In this document: in pieces, positions 41,701 to 50,549 of the stretch
Position numbering within the stretch: position 1 is the first letter of the stretch
Layout: every line of letters begins with the position of its first letter
Virus record (IMG/VR): IMGVR_UViG_3300023178_000060
Span: 1 to 54,487 of that record
Source of the DNA: a virus
Strand: one strand, 5' to 3'
Length of the DNA stretch: 54,487 nucleotides
Program-made: the position numbers and the translations under genes
Notes under the pieces: model-generated
The model's input: the letters and a program-made list of their open reading frames with translations, nothing else
Told to the model about the DNA's origin: nothing
The model's database searches: none

Positions 41701-44700
41701 TTGCCCTTTGGATATAACTTACTGCTTCATTTTGAATTCTATTTTTTCTATCAAGTATAGTTGCAACTGAAGATTGGATTATTGAGCTAACATGAGTTAG
41801 GGCTGGATATACAACTGCAGGTAGGTTATCTAAAGTACCGTCTCTAATTACATCTTCTACAATGTTTATCATAGATGAGGCATAAGCTGCTTCAGTCACT
41901 GTTCCTACATTGCCTGGTGTAGTAAGTAGAGTTTGTCCAGGATATGTCCCCTCTACAACATCTGACACATAACCAGCTAGAGTATCATACACATCAGCCG
42001 TAGGCAATCTTTCATTAGGTTCTAAAGTTAATGCTAGACTATCATAATAATTTCTTGCAATGATTATACTCGCCCATCTACTGTTGTATTGTACATCATA
42101 GCTTGCAGCATCTAAAATTAATGCAACATCTCTTTCACATGCTGCTGCTTTAATTGAATCATAATCAAAATTTTCCCAAATACTTCCAGCAGTTGCTGCT
42201 GCAACTTGAGCGTTGATGTAGGTTTCTATTTCAGAAAATAAGAAATCTTTATTTACTTGTATTAATTCACGAGCATACAACCGTTCTGTTACAACTCCAG
42301 GATCAGAAAATGAAAGCGCAGTGGCAGAATCTACACCATTTTCTATAATATTTTTTATTTCAGTTGCACCAGTTGTAATTTTTGTAGATGCAGTTGCATC
42401 TCCTACCGTACCTGACACACCGAGTGTATATTGTGTTTCGCTGTTTCCTGTTGTCGGTGTTATCGCAGTATTAGTGATTATATTAGAAATAAAGGAAGAC
42501 ATATGTGTCAAAGACTGCAAACTATATGTAGTGTCTGAAATATGAGTTATACTTTCCGACGGATAGATACTTGTAGATCGAAGTTCATCACCTACAACAG
42601 CAGTTTTTTGCGGAACAATCATAGGTAATGTTTCTTCATATTTTCCTGTTTTTATAAAAACTGTGTTATTAGGTATATATTCTTTTGCTAGATTGTCTAT
42701 GTTTTCAGCTGTAAGAGGTTGTATAATAATCTGTAATAAATTTTCAATCCTAGTTTGAGCATCTTGTTCTTCTAAATAATTACTATCCTTATACTGTATT
42801 ATTGTATTATTAGCATCAGTGTAATCTAAATTACTAATTACTGCATTTACTATCACTATCATCTGTTGTATTGATGCAACTAATTGTTCATTTTCATCTG
42901 CTATTGCTGCTATCAATGAACCATTATCAAAATACGATAGCGTAGCAAGGCGTATTTTTTCATTACCACCATGTCGCATGTCATAAATTACTGCATCTAA
43001 TATTAACCCAATATCTCTCCTGCATGATTCTATATTATCATTAGTGAACCCACTCCATATTCCATTACCTGCTGTAATTTGTGCATCAACCCAAACTACA
43101 ACTGCATTTTGGATAAAAGCTCTGTTTACTTCTAATAAATATGTTGCTTCCGAAAACAATGGGCCTTTATCTATTTGCTCGAGTGCATATCTAATTGTTT
43201 TAAATGGATGGTTTATAGTTCCGCCATATGTAGGTAACGGTTGGTTGATCCCATTGGTGCCTTCTACATATACTACATGATTTATTTGACCAATGTATTT
43301 CCATTCAGGAGCAGTGCCGTCAGCATTAACTGCTAAAACTTGGCCAACTTTTCCAATTGGTAGCCTAGCTGGACCTACACCGCTGTAATAAACAAGATCT
43401 CCTTGCGTAGTTAAAACGTTATTTTCAGGACCTCCTGATAAGATATCCCAGTATGTAGCACCAGTGCCAAACCCAGTGGTTTGATCAGGTCTATTTTGAT
43501 CTACAGTATCATCTGCTGTGTGCCCTAATATACATATATAAGAATTGTTACCATATCTAACAGAATCTCCTAAATCATAGACAGTTGCATTTGTCCATGA
43601 GCTCTTCCAATAAATACCTGAATTGAGTCTTTCCCAATACAATGTATTTGGCGGCTTTTGATTTTGATGATCTTCTATGCATAGATATGTATATCCACCT
43701 ACTCTAACTACATCTCCTACATAATAATCCTGGAGTGAACTATCTTCTCCCCAATCTCCCCTAAATCTAAATCCAGTTGAAAAAAGTTCCCATACGTCCG
43801 AATTTTCTGTTGGTACTTTATTTGAGTGTAATTGATTAGTTACATATACATATCCTCCATATGTAACCGTGTCTCCTGGTTGATACTTTTCAATCTCTGA
43901 CCAAGAATTTTCAAATTCTAAACCTTCAACAAATTGCTGCCAATTTAAACTATCAGACGAGAATATATTGCTATTATGATATTGTGTACAAATCCATATC
44001 CCACCACCTTTTTTGACTAAGTCATTTTTCTTGTACCTATAATTAGTTTGCCATTCACCTGTATAATCAATTCCTTCATGGAATACATCCCATTTGTTTA
44101 TATCTGCTTCTAATCCTAAATCAACATCAGCATTGCTCAAATGCCCTGTGTTACACAAATAAATTATTCCACCATATTTGACGAGATCTCTTTCTGCATA
44201 TCTTGTATCAGTACTCCAACTAGACGTCCAGTTTAAACTAGAAGAATAAATTATCCATTTATCTGCTTGTGATTCAAGTCCTGCTTCTACAGTGTCAGTT
44301 GAAGTATGATGTTCTATACAAAGGTATATTGTACTGTTATATTTTACAAGATCATTGACCTTGTAAACAGTCGTAACAGTCCAATCTCCCTTCCAGTCAA
44401 AATTTTCACCAAAAGGAGTCCATTTTTCTAAATCAATTACTAATCCATCATATACATTTGTTGTACTTTGGTGTTCAGTATTGGCTATATATTGTTTTCC
44501 ACCATATTGTACAATATCGTTAACTCTATAATAGGTAGATACAGCCCATTCTCCTCTCCATTCTTGTCCATCTGAAATGCTATTCCAGGATGATGCAAAA
44601 TCATCTGCAAAAACAGAACTCGTATGCCTAGCAACACAGACATAAGTGTTACCGCCATATTTGACTAAATCATCTTTAAAATATTCAGTGTTTGTTTGCC

Positions 44701-44749
44701 ATTCATTTTTCCAAATAAATTTAATTCTACCTAATCTAATTTCTGCCAT
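38726..44749 (-). CDS. Giant fibre protein (2007 residues) with N-terminal chitin-binding-like repeats
   Basis: Residues about 10-445 hold eight repeats of about 50-60 residues with pattern W.....Y...D.V.YGG..Y.C...H.S......W, as in CBM5/12-type carbohydrate-binding modules. Residues about 500-1300 hold four helical C-x-RD modules (SCRRDIGLILDA, AACERDVALILDA, TTCLRDAGYMIDA, GSCERDINSYIDA). About 1296-1456 is a beta-helix-like segment (GNDSIVANDFTQILSDGIGY and FTYYCHIGYLAENGG) shared with the 1697-residue gene. The C-terminus has GHDFLDIGTGNF, FTSTDQDGNFRVGDLF and a trimeric-fibre-type tail (EIVPTQKAIRTYIT) also shared. Late box GATAAATA at 44774-44781 lies 25 bases upstream. Likely a long tail adhesin recognising glycans. 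Confidence 0.88.
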   Translation of the reverse strand: MAEIRLGRIKFIWKNEWQTNTEYFKDDLVKYGGNTYVCVARHTSSVFADDFASSWNSISDGQEWRGEWAVSTYYRVNDIVQYGGKQYIANTEHQSTTNVYDGLVIDLEKWTPFGENFDWKGDWTVTTVYKVNDLVKYNSTIYLCIEHHTSTDTVEAGLESQADKWIIYSSSLNWTSSWSTDTRYAERDLVKYGGIIYLCNTGHLSNADVDLGLEADINKWDVFHEGIDYTGEWQTNYRYKKNDLVKKGGGIWICTQYHNSNIFSSDSLNWQQFVEGLEFENSWSEIEKYQPGDTVTYGGYVYVTNQLHSNKVPTENSDVWELFSTGFRFRGDWGEDSSLQDYYVGDVVRVGGYTYLCIEDHQNQKPPNTLYWERLNSGIYWKSSWTNATVYDLGDSVRYGNNSYICILGHTADDTVDQNRPDQTTGFGTGATYWDILSGGPENNVLTTQGDLVYYSGVGPARLPIGKVGQVLAVNADGTAPEWKYIGQINHVVYVEGTNGINQPLPTYGGTINHPFKTIRYALEQIDKGPLFSEATYLLEVNRAFIQNAVVVWVDAQITAGNGIWSGFTNDNIESCRRDIGLILDAVIYDMRHGGNEKIRLATLSYFDNGSLIAAIADENEQLVASIQQMIVIVNAVISNLDYTDANNTIIQYKDSNYLEEQDAQTRIENLLQIIIQPLTAENIDNLAKEYIPNNTVFIKTGKYEETLPMIVPQKTAVVGDELRSTSIYPSESITHISDTTYSLQSLTHMSSFISNIITNTAITPTTGNSETQYTLGVSGTVGDATASTKITTGATEIKNIIENGVDSATALSFSDPGVVTERLYARELIQVNKDFLFSEIETYINAQVAAATAGSIWENFDYDSIKAAACERDVALILDAASYDVQYNSRWASIIIARNYYDSLALTLEPNERLPTADVYDTLAGYVSDVVEGTYPGQTLLTTPGNVGTVTEAAYASSMINIVEDVIRDGTLDNLPAVVYPALTHVSSIIQSSVATILDRKNRIQNEAVSYIQRANPTLEFNKTTCLRDAGYMIDALVYDMALDTNYQTRISGISYYKVTTSAQTVLNYQLSDTLRAVDYLDTSLSNLSIGGPGTKAEALISTIQDYINNKVNNIGTEPIMTGSNEPLTDTDHTYAVETIEKNRKFIVSEMNAYIANTFTATIQSLSGTDVQTDGTNSDWIQVGTAVKFSNVIGSEIQANTTYFVHSKTDANNFTVKAARTDSAPISWNSAVGSMTMNLAYNTGSCERDINSYIDAIKYDLIYPGNYKSIYAGIYYANAVTGSKLENMFLMHNGSGLRNCSLNALDGRSDGTTVNQSITGLTEVNPNGTARPLAGAYVSLDPGWNPQDTKPWIRTKSPYVQNVSTFGTACIGMKVDGEIHAGGNDSIVANDFTQILSDGIGYWVTNLGRSELVSVFTYYCHIGYLAENGGKVRATNGNNSYGDFGSVSEGVDITEIPVTAQVNNYAFTPVVDRVLTDGNEIIAFEYLNAGKEFTAANTTITVVGDGFGYVIDSAQTVDGGVFEVRMLDLDDSSGIFGGQGYYFATNSAQNGTTTQITLSNTDVGLASQVIGLSIYITGGKGTGQYGQISNYNENTKLADIVKISDGTAGWDQMVAGRSIEATLDATTVYTVEPLIQFSDSDTYPGDYTKNAKGRPFVENEQIVKILIWDPGEGYTAEPTITITDPNNIALGNQAVTDAPTQARIANGVLTQPLWAANGRGNDFTTATVEIVGDGYADFYQPGNLIQVQNLSGIPLAGSNIVFDHLPGQVFKLVVVRSLLGTGQLGDQPPFTAQLQVSPDIQISEAPENNENLTLRIRYSQIRLTGHDFLDIGTGNFVKTNYPGIPLQEPIPANETLESTGGRVFFTSTDQDGNFRVGDLFSVEQSTGVATLNADAFNISGLNELSLGELGLGQTGATITEFSTDGTFTANSDEIVPTQKAIRTYITSQIGGGSSTLNVNSITAGDILITGTEITTVTGNQINMEQKVYYKKGVDGVPVAMNYLLKN
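40381..40860 (-). repeat. Shared beta-helix segment, copy in the 2007-residue gene
   Basis: Homologous to 47270-47760 at DNA level, including an identical 32-base block at 40569-40600 equal to 47467-47498. It codes for NDFTQILSDGIGY and YYCHIGYL. Confidence 0.8.
43414..44719 (-). repeat. Eight CBM5/12-like repeats in the 2007-residue fibre
   Basis: Residues about 10-445. Each unit has a W near the start, Y..(G/N/D)D.V.YGG..Y.C in the middle and H.S plus W.(P/I/D/E) near the end. Confidence 0.75.
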
Positions 44750-44773
44750 TTACAACTCCGATATCCTATAGTT

Positions 44774-44781
44774 TATTTATC
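44774..44781 (-). promoter_or_regulatory. Late box GATAAATA upstream of the 2007-residue fibre gene
   Basis: Minus-strand GATAAATA in the 37-base gap between the giant twins, 24 bases before the ATG at 44749, with GGAG between. Confidence 0.6.
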
Positions 44782-44786
44782 TTAAA

Positions 44787-47700
44787 TTAGTCCTGCAACA
44801 TTGCTGCTAAAAAATGCCCGTCAACACCAGCTAGAAGGTTGTCTTTTACCTCAAAAATGATAGCTGTTTCTGTACGAGTTGTTACATTGTTTTCTGATAA
44901 TACTACTTGTGCAGCAACTAATTCGTTTGTTGTCGCGTTGGCTCCGCCGCCTGATACCCTTGATTCTATATAAGCTTTTATTGCAGCTTGTGTTGGGACT
45001 ATATTGTTAGAATTTGCAGCTAATAATTTATCTTTTGAAAATTCTCTAATGATGACAGCAGTACCACCTATTTGAATCCCTCCTAAATTAATTTCATTTA
45101 ACCCTCCTAGATCAAACTGAGATGCACTTATAGTTACTACACCAGTAGATTGTTCTACCTTAAAGAGTTCACCTACCCGGAAATTTCCATCTTGATCTGT
45201 AGAAGTATAAAAAACTCTTCCTCCTCCACTTGCTACAGTTTCATTGAAGGGTTGTCTTGCATTAAGAGTTGTTTCTCCTTCAAGATATAAATCTGGATAG
45301 TCCGTATTTGTGAAATTCCCAGTTCCTATATCTAGAAAATCGTGCCCTGTTAATCGAATTTGACTATATTTTTCTCGTATTTCTAACCTTGATAAATGCT
45401 CAACACTTTCTGTTATATCTATGCTAGGTGCAATTTCAATTTCAGCGTCATATGGTCCATCTCCTAATAAAGAATTTATTCTAGATAAACTAAATTTTTC
45501 GCCTGGAAGTGCAGAAAAATCTAAATTTGCTCCTGGACTTGGTATTTTTGTTAAGTTTGTTATCTTAAATTTTCTACCATTTTGATAAATTTCAGCAAAA
45601 CCATCGCCTGTTATTTCTGCTGTAATAGTTGTATAACCTTGTCCTCTACTAAACATTTCTGGTTGAGATAATACTCCGGATCTTACAAATAATTGCAAAT
45701 CTGCATCTGTGGTGTTAGCATTGTCTATTATATCTATAATTGGTGTTGAATTATAACCTCCGCCGACATCATACAACACAAGTTGCTGTATAACCCCTCC
45801 AGCAATTTGAGGCCGAATTACTGCTTTTGATCCTGTTTGTATTTTATTCCAGGTATTAGCTGAAGAATTAGTAATTAAGAAAAATCCATTACCATATGAG
45901 CAATCCGTCCAACTTGATAGTTGGAATAAAGCAAAAGTACCCGCTGTATCTGAAGTTAACCAATCTTTTCCATCTTTACTTAGAGAGTATGTGTTGTTGT
46001 TACTACCATCAATTCCACATGTAATAAAAACTCCATTACCATAGGCTACACGTTTTCCTACCACTGGTAAGGTAGTATTATACCATGTATCGCCGTCAAA
46101 ACTGTAACATGCTTCTGATACTCCAACTGCAACAAATCTGTTGTTACCATAAGTGATATCTGCAATATCTGTAGTCAGAGGAAATGCTGTTGTAGAAATA
46201 CTCCAACTCAAACCACTATCTACTGAAAACTGTATTTCTGGAGAAGGAGCAATTTTTGTTGCAACCAGTATTAACCTACTGTATTTTATACAAGTCCAAC
46301 CATTTGATCCTAAAGAAAAAAGTGTCCAATTTGCGCCGTCATCTGCTGAATAAGCTACATTACCAGCTGTGCCTAATACCCAAATTTTTTGATCTTTATC
46401 TGTAGTTACATCATTCCAAGTATCTGTTGCTGGTAATACTATTTCCTGCCAACCATTACTTTCTGTATATTTTAATAATATATTGCTTTGATTTCCGCCA
46501 TAAGAATTTACAGCCGCATACCAACTTGTCATTGTACCAGCAATGTTGGAAATGACATATCCTCCTATATTTGAAGTTACTGACCAATTAACACCATCAT
46601 TTTCTGTTATAGCAGAATTTAGTGTGCTACTTCCGTCAGTCATAGCTAACCATTTGCCATTACAAAACTCTATAAAACTCCATGTAAAACCTCCTGGAGG
46701 TGTTAATGAAGATAAAACTCTTGCAGGATCACTTATACTGACACATGGCTCTATCACATATCTTGTAGTATCATTTAAAGCTGATTCTATTGGCCACCCT
46801 GGTTGGAAATGGTCCCATCCAGCAACACCAGTTGTTTCTTTTTCTACATCTGCGATAAAAGTCCCTTCATCATAGGCTGTAACTTTAGCATATTGACCTA
46901 CACCTAATCCTGCCTTAATAATTATCCTTTGTCCTACAATTTCATCGGTTGTAATTGTTTCTGCGTTTGATAATCTTATGTTTGTAGTGGTTCCTGTAAC
47001 AGCAGTGTTTTCCCGTTCGGTATAATTAGCACCTCCTGGCAAAGTAGACATATCTGCAGAAATTATTCTTACATTGCTAATTGCATTATATCTAAATTCA
47101 TCATAATATCCTACAGCTCCAAAACCTGCTCCTCCGAATGAAATTGCAGCATTTGTATAATCTTGACCAGCATGAGCATAAGCAATTGCTATTACAGTTT
47201 GTTGCGTAGTACCAAATGTAATAGCTTCTCCAAATTGTGCTTCGTTTGTTCTATTATCTATATCTGCAGTGACAGGCGTTTCGTTTTCATCAAATCCTTC
47301 AGCAACTGATCCATAATCTCCATAGCTGTTATTTCCATTCGTTGCACGTAAGATTCCACCATTAGTACATAGATATCCAATATGGCAATAATATGTAAAC
47401 ACTGACACAAGTTCTGATCTACCTAAATTGTCTGCCCAATAGCCTATGCCGTCACTTAGTATCTGAGTAAAATCGTTTGCAACTATAGAATCATTACCTC
47501 CATCATGCAGTGCTCCGTCAATTTTCATCCCAATACATCCATTACCAAAAGTGCTAACATTCTGTATATATGGTGATTTACTTGTTATCCAAACTGACTG
47601 ATCGCTTGTGTCTGATCCGGGATCTAAACTTACATATGCACCTGCAGTCGGTCTTCTAGTAAAAAATTCATTTTGTTCTCCAAGCGTGCCATTCAAGCCT

Positions 47701-49880
47701 TGTAAACTTAGGTTCCTAATACCAGATCCATTCCTTACATAGAACATATTTGATAATTCGTATCCAGCAGCTGGTTGTATGCTGGTACTACGCAATTCGT
47801 CACCAACAATAGCGCAATTAGCAGGCACACTAATAGGTAAAATTTCTTCGTAAAATCCTGATTTTACAAATAAAGTAGTGTTTTTATCTGTATCTACATT
47901 CGCAAGAATGTAATCACAAGCATATTTCACAGTTGCAAAAGGTGCAGTAGGAGTAACACCATGTGTTTCTGAATCTACTCCGTCCATGGAAACATAAAAA
48001 ATATTTGGCACATAATCATACTTTGTATATTGAACTACATTGTTTTCTGTATTTTTGTTTAATACACTACCTAATTCTCCTATTGCTAGTTTTTCTGTCT
48101 GATTTGTATAGGTTTTTATATCTCCAAACGTGCTTAACACATTATTAGGAGAACCTTGGATGAAAACTTCCCAATAGTTGATGCTTGTTAGATCTTTATC
48201 AAGATCAGGTCTACTATCAGATTCGTCGGATTGATGTTGTATCAATGCTTTGTATATTGTTCCTGCATACTGTACAAGATTATTAGGATAATATATAACA
48301 TTCTGTTCCCATTCTGCTTTAAAATTTTCTCCAGATACTAATATTTGCCAAGAACTATTTACGGTTGGTGCATTTTGATTACTTATATCATCTATTGCAA
48401 TGTAAAGTGATCCAGCATGACTAACTACGTCTCCTGTCTTGTATGTAATATCACCTAATGTTGTATAATCTCCTACAAAATTATATCCTTTTAATAATAA
48501 TTCCCAAGAACTAGAACTAGACGGTATTTTTTCGACATTGTTTTCTAAAGCTGTATAACTATAACCTCCATATAAAACAATGTCTCCCTTATTGTAGATA
48601 ATTTCCTCGCTCCAAAAATTTTCAAATTCTAAACCTGGTACAAAAACTTGAAAATATTGGTCTATCATTTGTAAATCAGGAACATGTTCTTTGATGCATT
48701 TGAATAGAGTTCCGCCGTATTTAACTACATCGTTTTCTCTTATCAAACTTAAAAATGTTGTGCTACCATCCAGCTGAGGATAATTACCAATGTAAATAAA
48801 TCCACTTACTAGCAATTCCCATGACCCTGCAGCAAATATACCTTCATCATCTCTAGTGGTACTTAAATGGCTCTCTATACATTTGTATATATTCCCGCCA
48901 TACCGTACAATATCGTTTTGGCTATAGTAAGTTGCTCTGGCCCAGTCTTGCATCCATAAATTGCCTATACTTAACAATGCCCATTTTTCTGTTAAATTTT
49001 CTAATGCATTCAATTCTGCTTCAGATTCATGTGCTTCGATACAATAATATGTATTTGATGTTGTTTTAACTACATCTCCGATGTTGTAGTAAGTGTCTGC
49101 TTGCCAAATACCTTGCCAGGAATAACCAGAAATTATGTATGTCCAATAATCTAAATTTTCATCAATTGTTGTGGTAGATAAATGAGTGGTCAAACATTCA
49201 TACACTTTACCGTTTAACTTAACTATACTACCTGCAGGATAGTACTGTGAATCAGCCCAATCGCCTCTCCATACTTTGCCATTAAATACTAATTCCCAAT
49301 AGCTTGTATACTTTGTGTTACATTTTGCGCCTAAATCCCTATAATTATAACTGTAATAATATAATGCATTCGGAGCAATAGTTGGAATAATTATTTCAAA
49401 TTTTCTCTCATTTGCTGCAGCAAACCCAGCGACATACTCAGTATAGGTTTTTTCCTCGTTGTCTAGATAAAATGTTGTTCCTTCTAAATACGGGCCTCCT
49501 CCACTGAGTGTGCCATTTTCTATTGTACTTAATAAGAAAATATTTACTTGTCCGTTATAATCTACATTAGAATCAGCGTCTTGATTAAAAATGTATTTTC
49601 TTCCCCGCAATAATGTTAAAAATGGACTTTCAACACCGTCTACATAAAAATGCCCTTGGGCTTGTAAATTAAATGTATCTGTGCTAACTGTTATAGTATG
49701 GATAGTATCAACTTGAGATGCTAATAAATCGTCAATAAAGTTAGCTGACGATGTATGGGCACTTAGTGTAGAATAACTTTTTCCCGCATAGTACGCTATA
49801 TCATCTTTCTTAAATTCTACACCCGGATTCCAAGTTCCTCTCCATGTATATTTTAATCTCTGTATATTAAAATCTGCCAT
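44787..49880 (-). CDS. Giant fibre protein (1697 residues), paralogue with beta-propeller and cupredoxin-like inserts
   Basis: Built on the same plan as the 2007-residue gene. Eight CBM5/12-like repeats occupy residues about 10-580; the first is split after AHTSS by a 135-residue cupredoxin-like insert (about 55-190, FYVDGVESPFLTLLRGRKYI) whose copper ligands are gone (YYYSYNYRDLGAK). No C-x-RD modules are present. About 703-876 is the shared beta-helix segment. About 1050-1350 is a propeller with Asp-box-like turns (SADDGANWT, SVDSGLSWS, SFDGDTWY, SKDGKDWL) inserted into a framework that the twin lacks. The tail shares GHDFLDIGTGNF, FYTSTDQDGNFRVGELF and NIVPTQAAIKAYIE. A fibre or adhesin is the likely role; the insert may bind or cut a glycan. 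Confidence 0.88.
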   Translation of the reverse strand: MADFNIQRLKYTWRGTWNPGVEFKKDDIAYYAGKSYSTLSAHTSSANFIDDLLASQVDTIHTITVSTDTFNLQAQGHFYVDGVESPFLTLLRGRKYIFNQDADSNVDYNGQVNIFLLSTIENGTLSGGGPYLEGTTFYLDNEEKTYTEYVAGFAAANERKFEIIIPTIAPNALYYYSYNYRDLGAKCNTKYTSYWELVFNGKVWRGDWADSQYYPAGSIVKLNGKVYECLTTHLSTTTIDENLDYWTYIISGYSWQGIWQADTYYNIGDVVKTTSNTYYCIEAHESEAELNALENLTEKWALLSIGNLWMQDWARATYYSQNDIVRYGGNIYKCIESHLSTTRDDEGIFAAGSWELLVSGFIYIGNYPQLDGSTTFLSLIRENDVVKYGGTLFKCIKEHVPDLQMIDQYFQVFVPGLEFENFWSEEIIYNKGDIVLYGGYSYTALENNVEKIPSSSSSWELLLKGYNFVGDYTTLGDITYKTGDVVSHAGSLYIAIDDISNQNAPTVNSSWQILVSGENFKAEWEQNVIYYPNNLVQYAGTIYKALIQHQSDESDSRPDLDKDLTSINYWEVFIQGSPNNVLSTFGDIKTYTNQTEKLAIGELGSVLNKNTENNVVQYTKYDYVPNIFYVSMDGVDSETHGVTPTAPFATVKYACDYILANVDTDKNTTLFVKSGFYEEILPISVPANCAIVGDELRSTSIQPAAGYELSNMFYVRNGSGIRNLSLQGLNGTLGEQNEFFTRRPTAGAYVSLDPGSDTSDQSVWITSKSPYIQNVSTFGNGCIGMKIDGALHDGGNDSIVANDFTQILSDGIGYWADNLGRSELVSVFTYYCHIGYLCTNGGILRATNGNNSYGDYGSVAEGFDENETPVTADIDNRTNEAQFGEAITFGTTQQTVIAIAYAHAGQDYTNAAISFGGAGFGAVGYYDEFRYNAISNVRIISADMSTLPGGANYTERENTAVTGTTTNIRLSNAETITTDEIVGQRIIIKAGLGVGQYAKVTAYDEGTFIADVEKETTGVAGWDHFQPGWPIESALNDTTRYVIEPCVSISDPARVLSSLTPPGGFTWSFIEFCNGKWLAMTDGSSTLNSAITENDGVNWSVTSNIGGYVISNIAGTMTSWYAAVNSYGGNQSNILLKYTESNGWQEIVLPATDTWNDVTTDKDQKIWVLGTAGNVAYSADDGANWTLFSLGSNGWTCIKYSRLILVATKIAPSPEIQFSVDSGLSWSISTTAFPLTTDIADITYGNNRFVAVGVSEACYSFDGDTWYNTTLPVVGKRVAYGNGVFITCGIDGSNNNTYSLSKDGKDWLTSDTAGTFALFQLSSWTDCSYGNGFFLITNSSANTWNKIQTGSKAVIRPQIAGGVIQQLVLYDVGGGYNSTPIIDIIDNANTTDADLQLFVRSGVLSQPEMFSRGQGYTTITAEITGDGFAEIYQNGRKFKITNLTKIPSPGANLDFSALPGEKFSLSRINSLLGDGPYDAEIEIAPSIDITESVEHLSRLEIREKYSQIRLTGHDFLDIGTGNFTNTDYPDLYLEGETTLNARQPFNETVASGGGRVFYTSTDQDGNFRVGELFKVEQSTGVVTISASQFDLGGLNEINLGGIQIGGTAVIIREFSKDKLLAANSNNIVPTQAAIKAYIESRVSGGGANATTNELVAAQVVLSENNVTTRTETAIIFEVKDNLLAGVDGHFLAAMLQD
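47250..47770 (-). repeat. Shared beta-helix segment, copy in the 1697-residue gene
   Basis: Partner of 40381-40860; the two segments are the closest match between the twin genes and a likely site for recombination. Confidence 0.8.
48150..49850 (-). repeat. Eight CBM5/12-like repeats in the 1697-residue fibre, first one split by an insert
   Basis: Same pattern as the 2007-residue protein over residues about 10-580. A cupredoxin-like domain (about 49310-49715) divides the first unit between AHTSS and SYWEL. Confidence 0.75.
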
Positions 49881-49890
49881 TCAATTTTCC

Positions 49891-50220
49891 TTATCCATCT
49901 GTTTTCATAATAAATTCGCCATCATCGCTAATTTCATATGTGATACTCCTAGCATCCCATCTAAATTGCTCGTAATTTAAATTATCATAAATCAATTCGT
50001 GATCCTGGTCTCTTCCTTCATAAAAATCTTGTCCTTCTACAAAGTTAGGAAAATTATCAACATCATTTCCCGGCTTGTTAAGAATTAAAGTTTCAGTGCT
50101 TAGTTGGTCATATTTTCCTAAGAATAAATCACCTTCGTCTGTCCTTCTAATTCCATAAAAATATCTTTTTGTATAACTATTCAAGATATCAGTAGGAGAT
50201 AAACCTATATAGTATGTCAT
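49891..50220 (-). CDS. Conserved small phage protein, unknown role
   Basis: A 109-residue acidic protein: MTYYIGLSPTDILNSYTKRY, FYGIRRTDEGDLFLGKYDQL, LILNKPGNDVDNFPNFVEGQ, DFYEGRDQDHELIYDNLNYE and QFRWDARSITYEISDDGEFI. The pattern (short, Tyr/Asp-rich, DNFP.F..G.DF..G) is familiar to me from marine T4-like phage tail regions, where it has no assigned function. It overlaps the upstream 110-residue gene by 4 bases (ATGA-type), and lies 10 bases before the 1697-residue gene on the transcript. A fibre connector or assembly role is a guess from its fixed place next to the giant fibres. Confidence 0.7.
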   Translation of the reverse strand: MTYYIGLSPTDILNSYTKRYFYGIRRTDEGDLFLGKYDQLSTETLILNKPGNDVDNFPNFVEGQDFYEGRDQDHELIYDNLNYEQFRWDARSITYEISDDGEFIMKTDG

Positions 50221-50549
50221 TGTATTACCTCTGCATAACTTACTATCGCATCTACTGAATCAGCTTTGGATGCGACTACGTACAATTGGTCATTATACCC
50301 TAACACTAATTTTTCGCCAGAACTAACTGCTCGTAAACTTGAGTTAAATGGAATAAGTGTATTTTTTAGAAAATGGACTTCGACTGACTCATCTGTTTTT
50401 ATCGTTACGTCTACATATGTAACGGTATCAAGCACATTTGTTAGACTTAGGCCTATAATTGTCATAGTCCGTGCTAAATCAGTTTCTAATATTAATGTAG
50501 GTTCTGTACCAATATTTTTAACAACTGCATTTTTTATAATTGTGGGCAT
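50217..50549 (-). CDS. Small beta-rich structural protein (110 residues)
   Basis: A beta-sandwich-like protein: MPTIIKNAVVKNIGTEPTLI, LETDLARTMTIIGLSLTNVL, TVTYVDVTIKTDESVEVHFL, NTLIPFNSSLRAVSSGEKLV and VVASKADSVDAIVSYAEVIQ. The TYVDVTIK...VHFLKNTLIP layout is typical of small phage virion proteins that bind fibres or baseplate (recalled from marine T4-like phages). A late box GATAAATA (50572-50579) lies 23 bases upstream of the ATG; the reading frame ends overlapping the 109-residue gene. The two probably form one translational unit leading into the giant 1697-residue fibre. Confidence 0.7.
   Translation of the reverse strand: MPTIIKNAVVKNIGTEPTLILETDLARTMTIIGLSLTNVLDTVTYVDVTIKTDESVEVHFLKNTLIPFNSSLRAVSSGEKLVLGYNDQLYVVASKADSVDAIVSYAEVIQ

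Noticed and set aside
43414-44719. Regularly spaced repeats that might be a CRISPR array
   Set aside because: The repeats are protein-level, differ at DNA level, and stay in frame.
44810-45380. C-terminal homology of the giant twins (with 38780-39330) as a sign of mis-assembly
   Set aside because: Similarity is clear but not identical and each copy is in a full reading frame, so true paralogy explains it.
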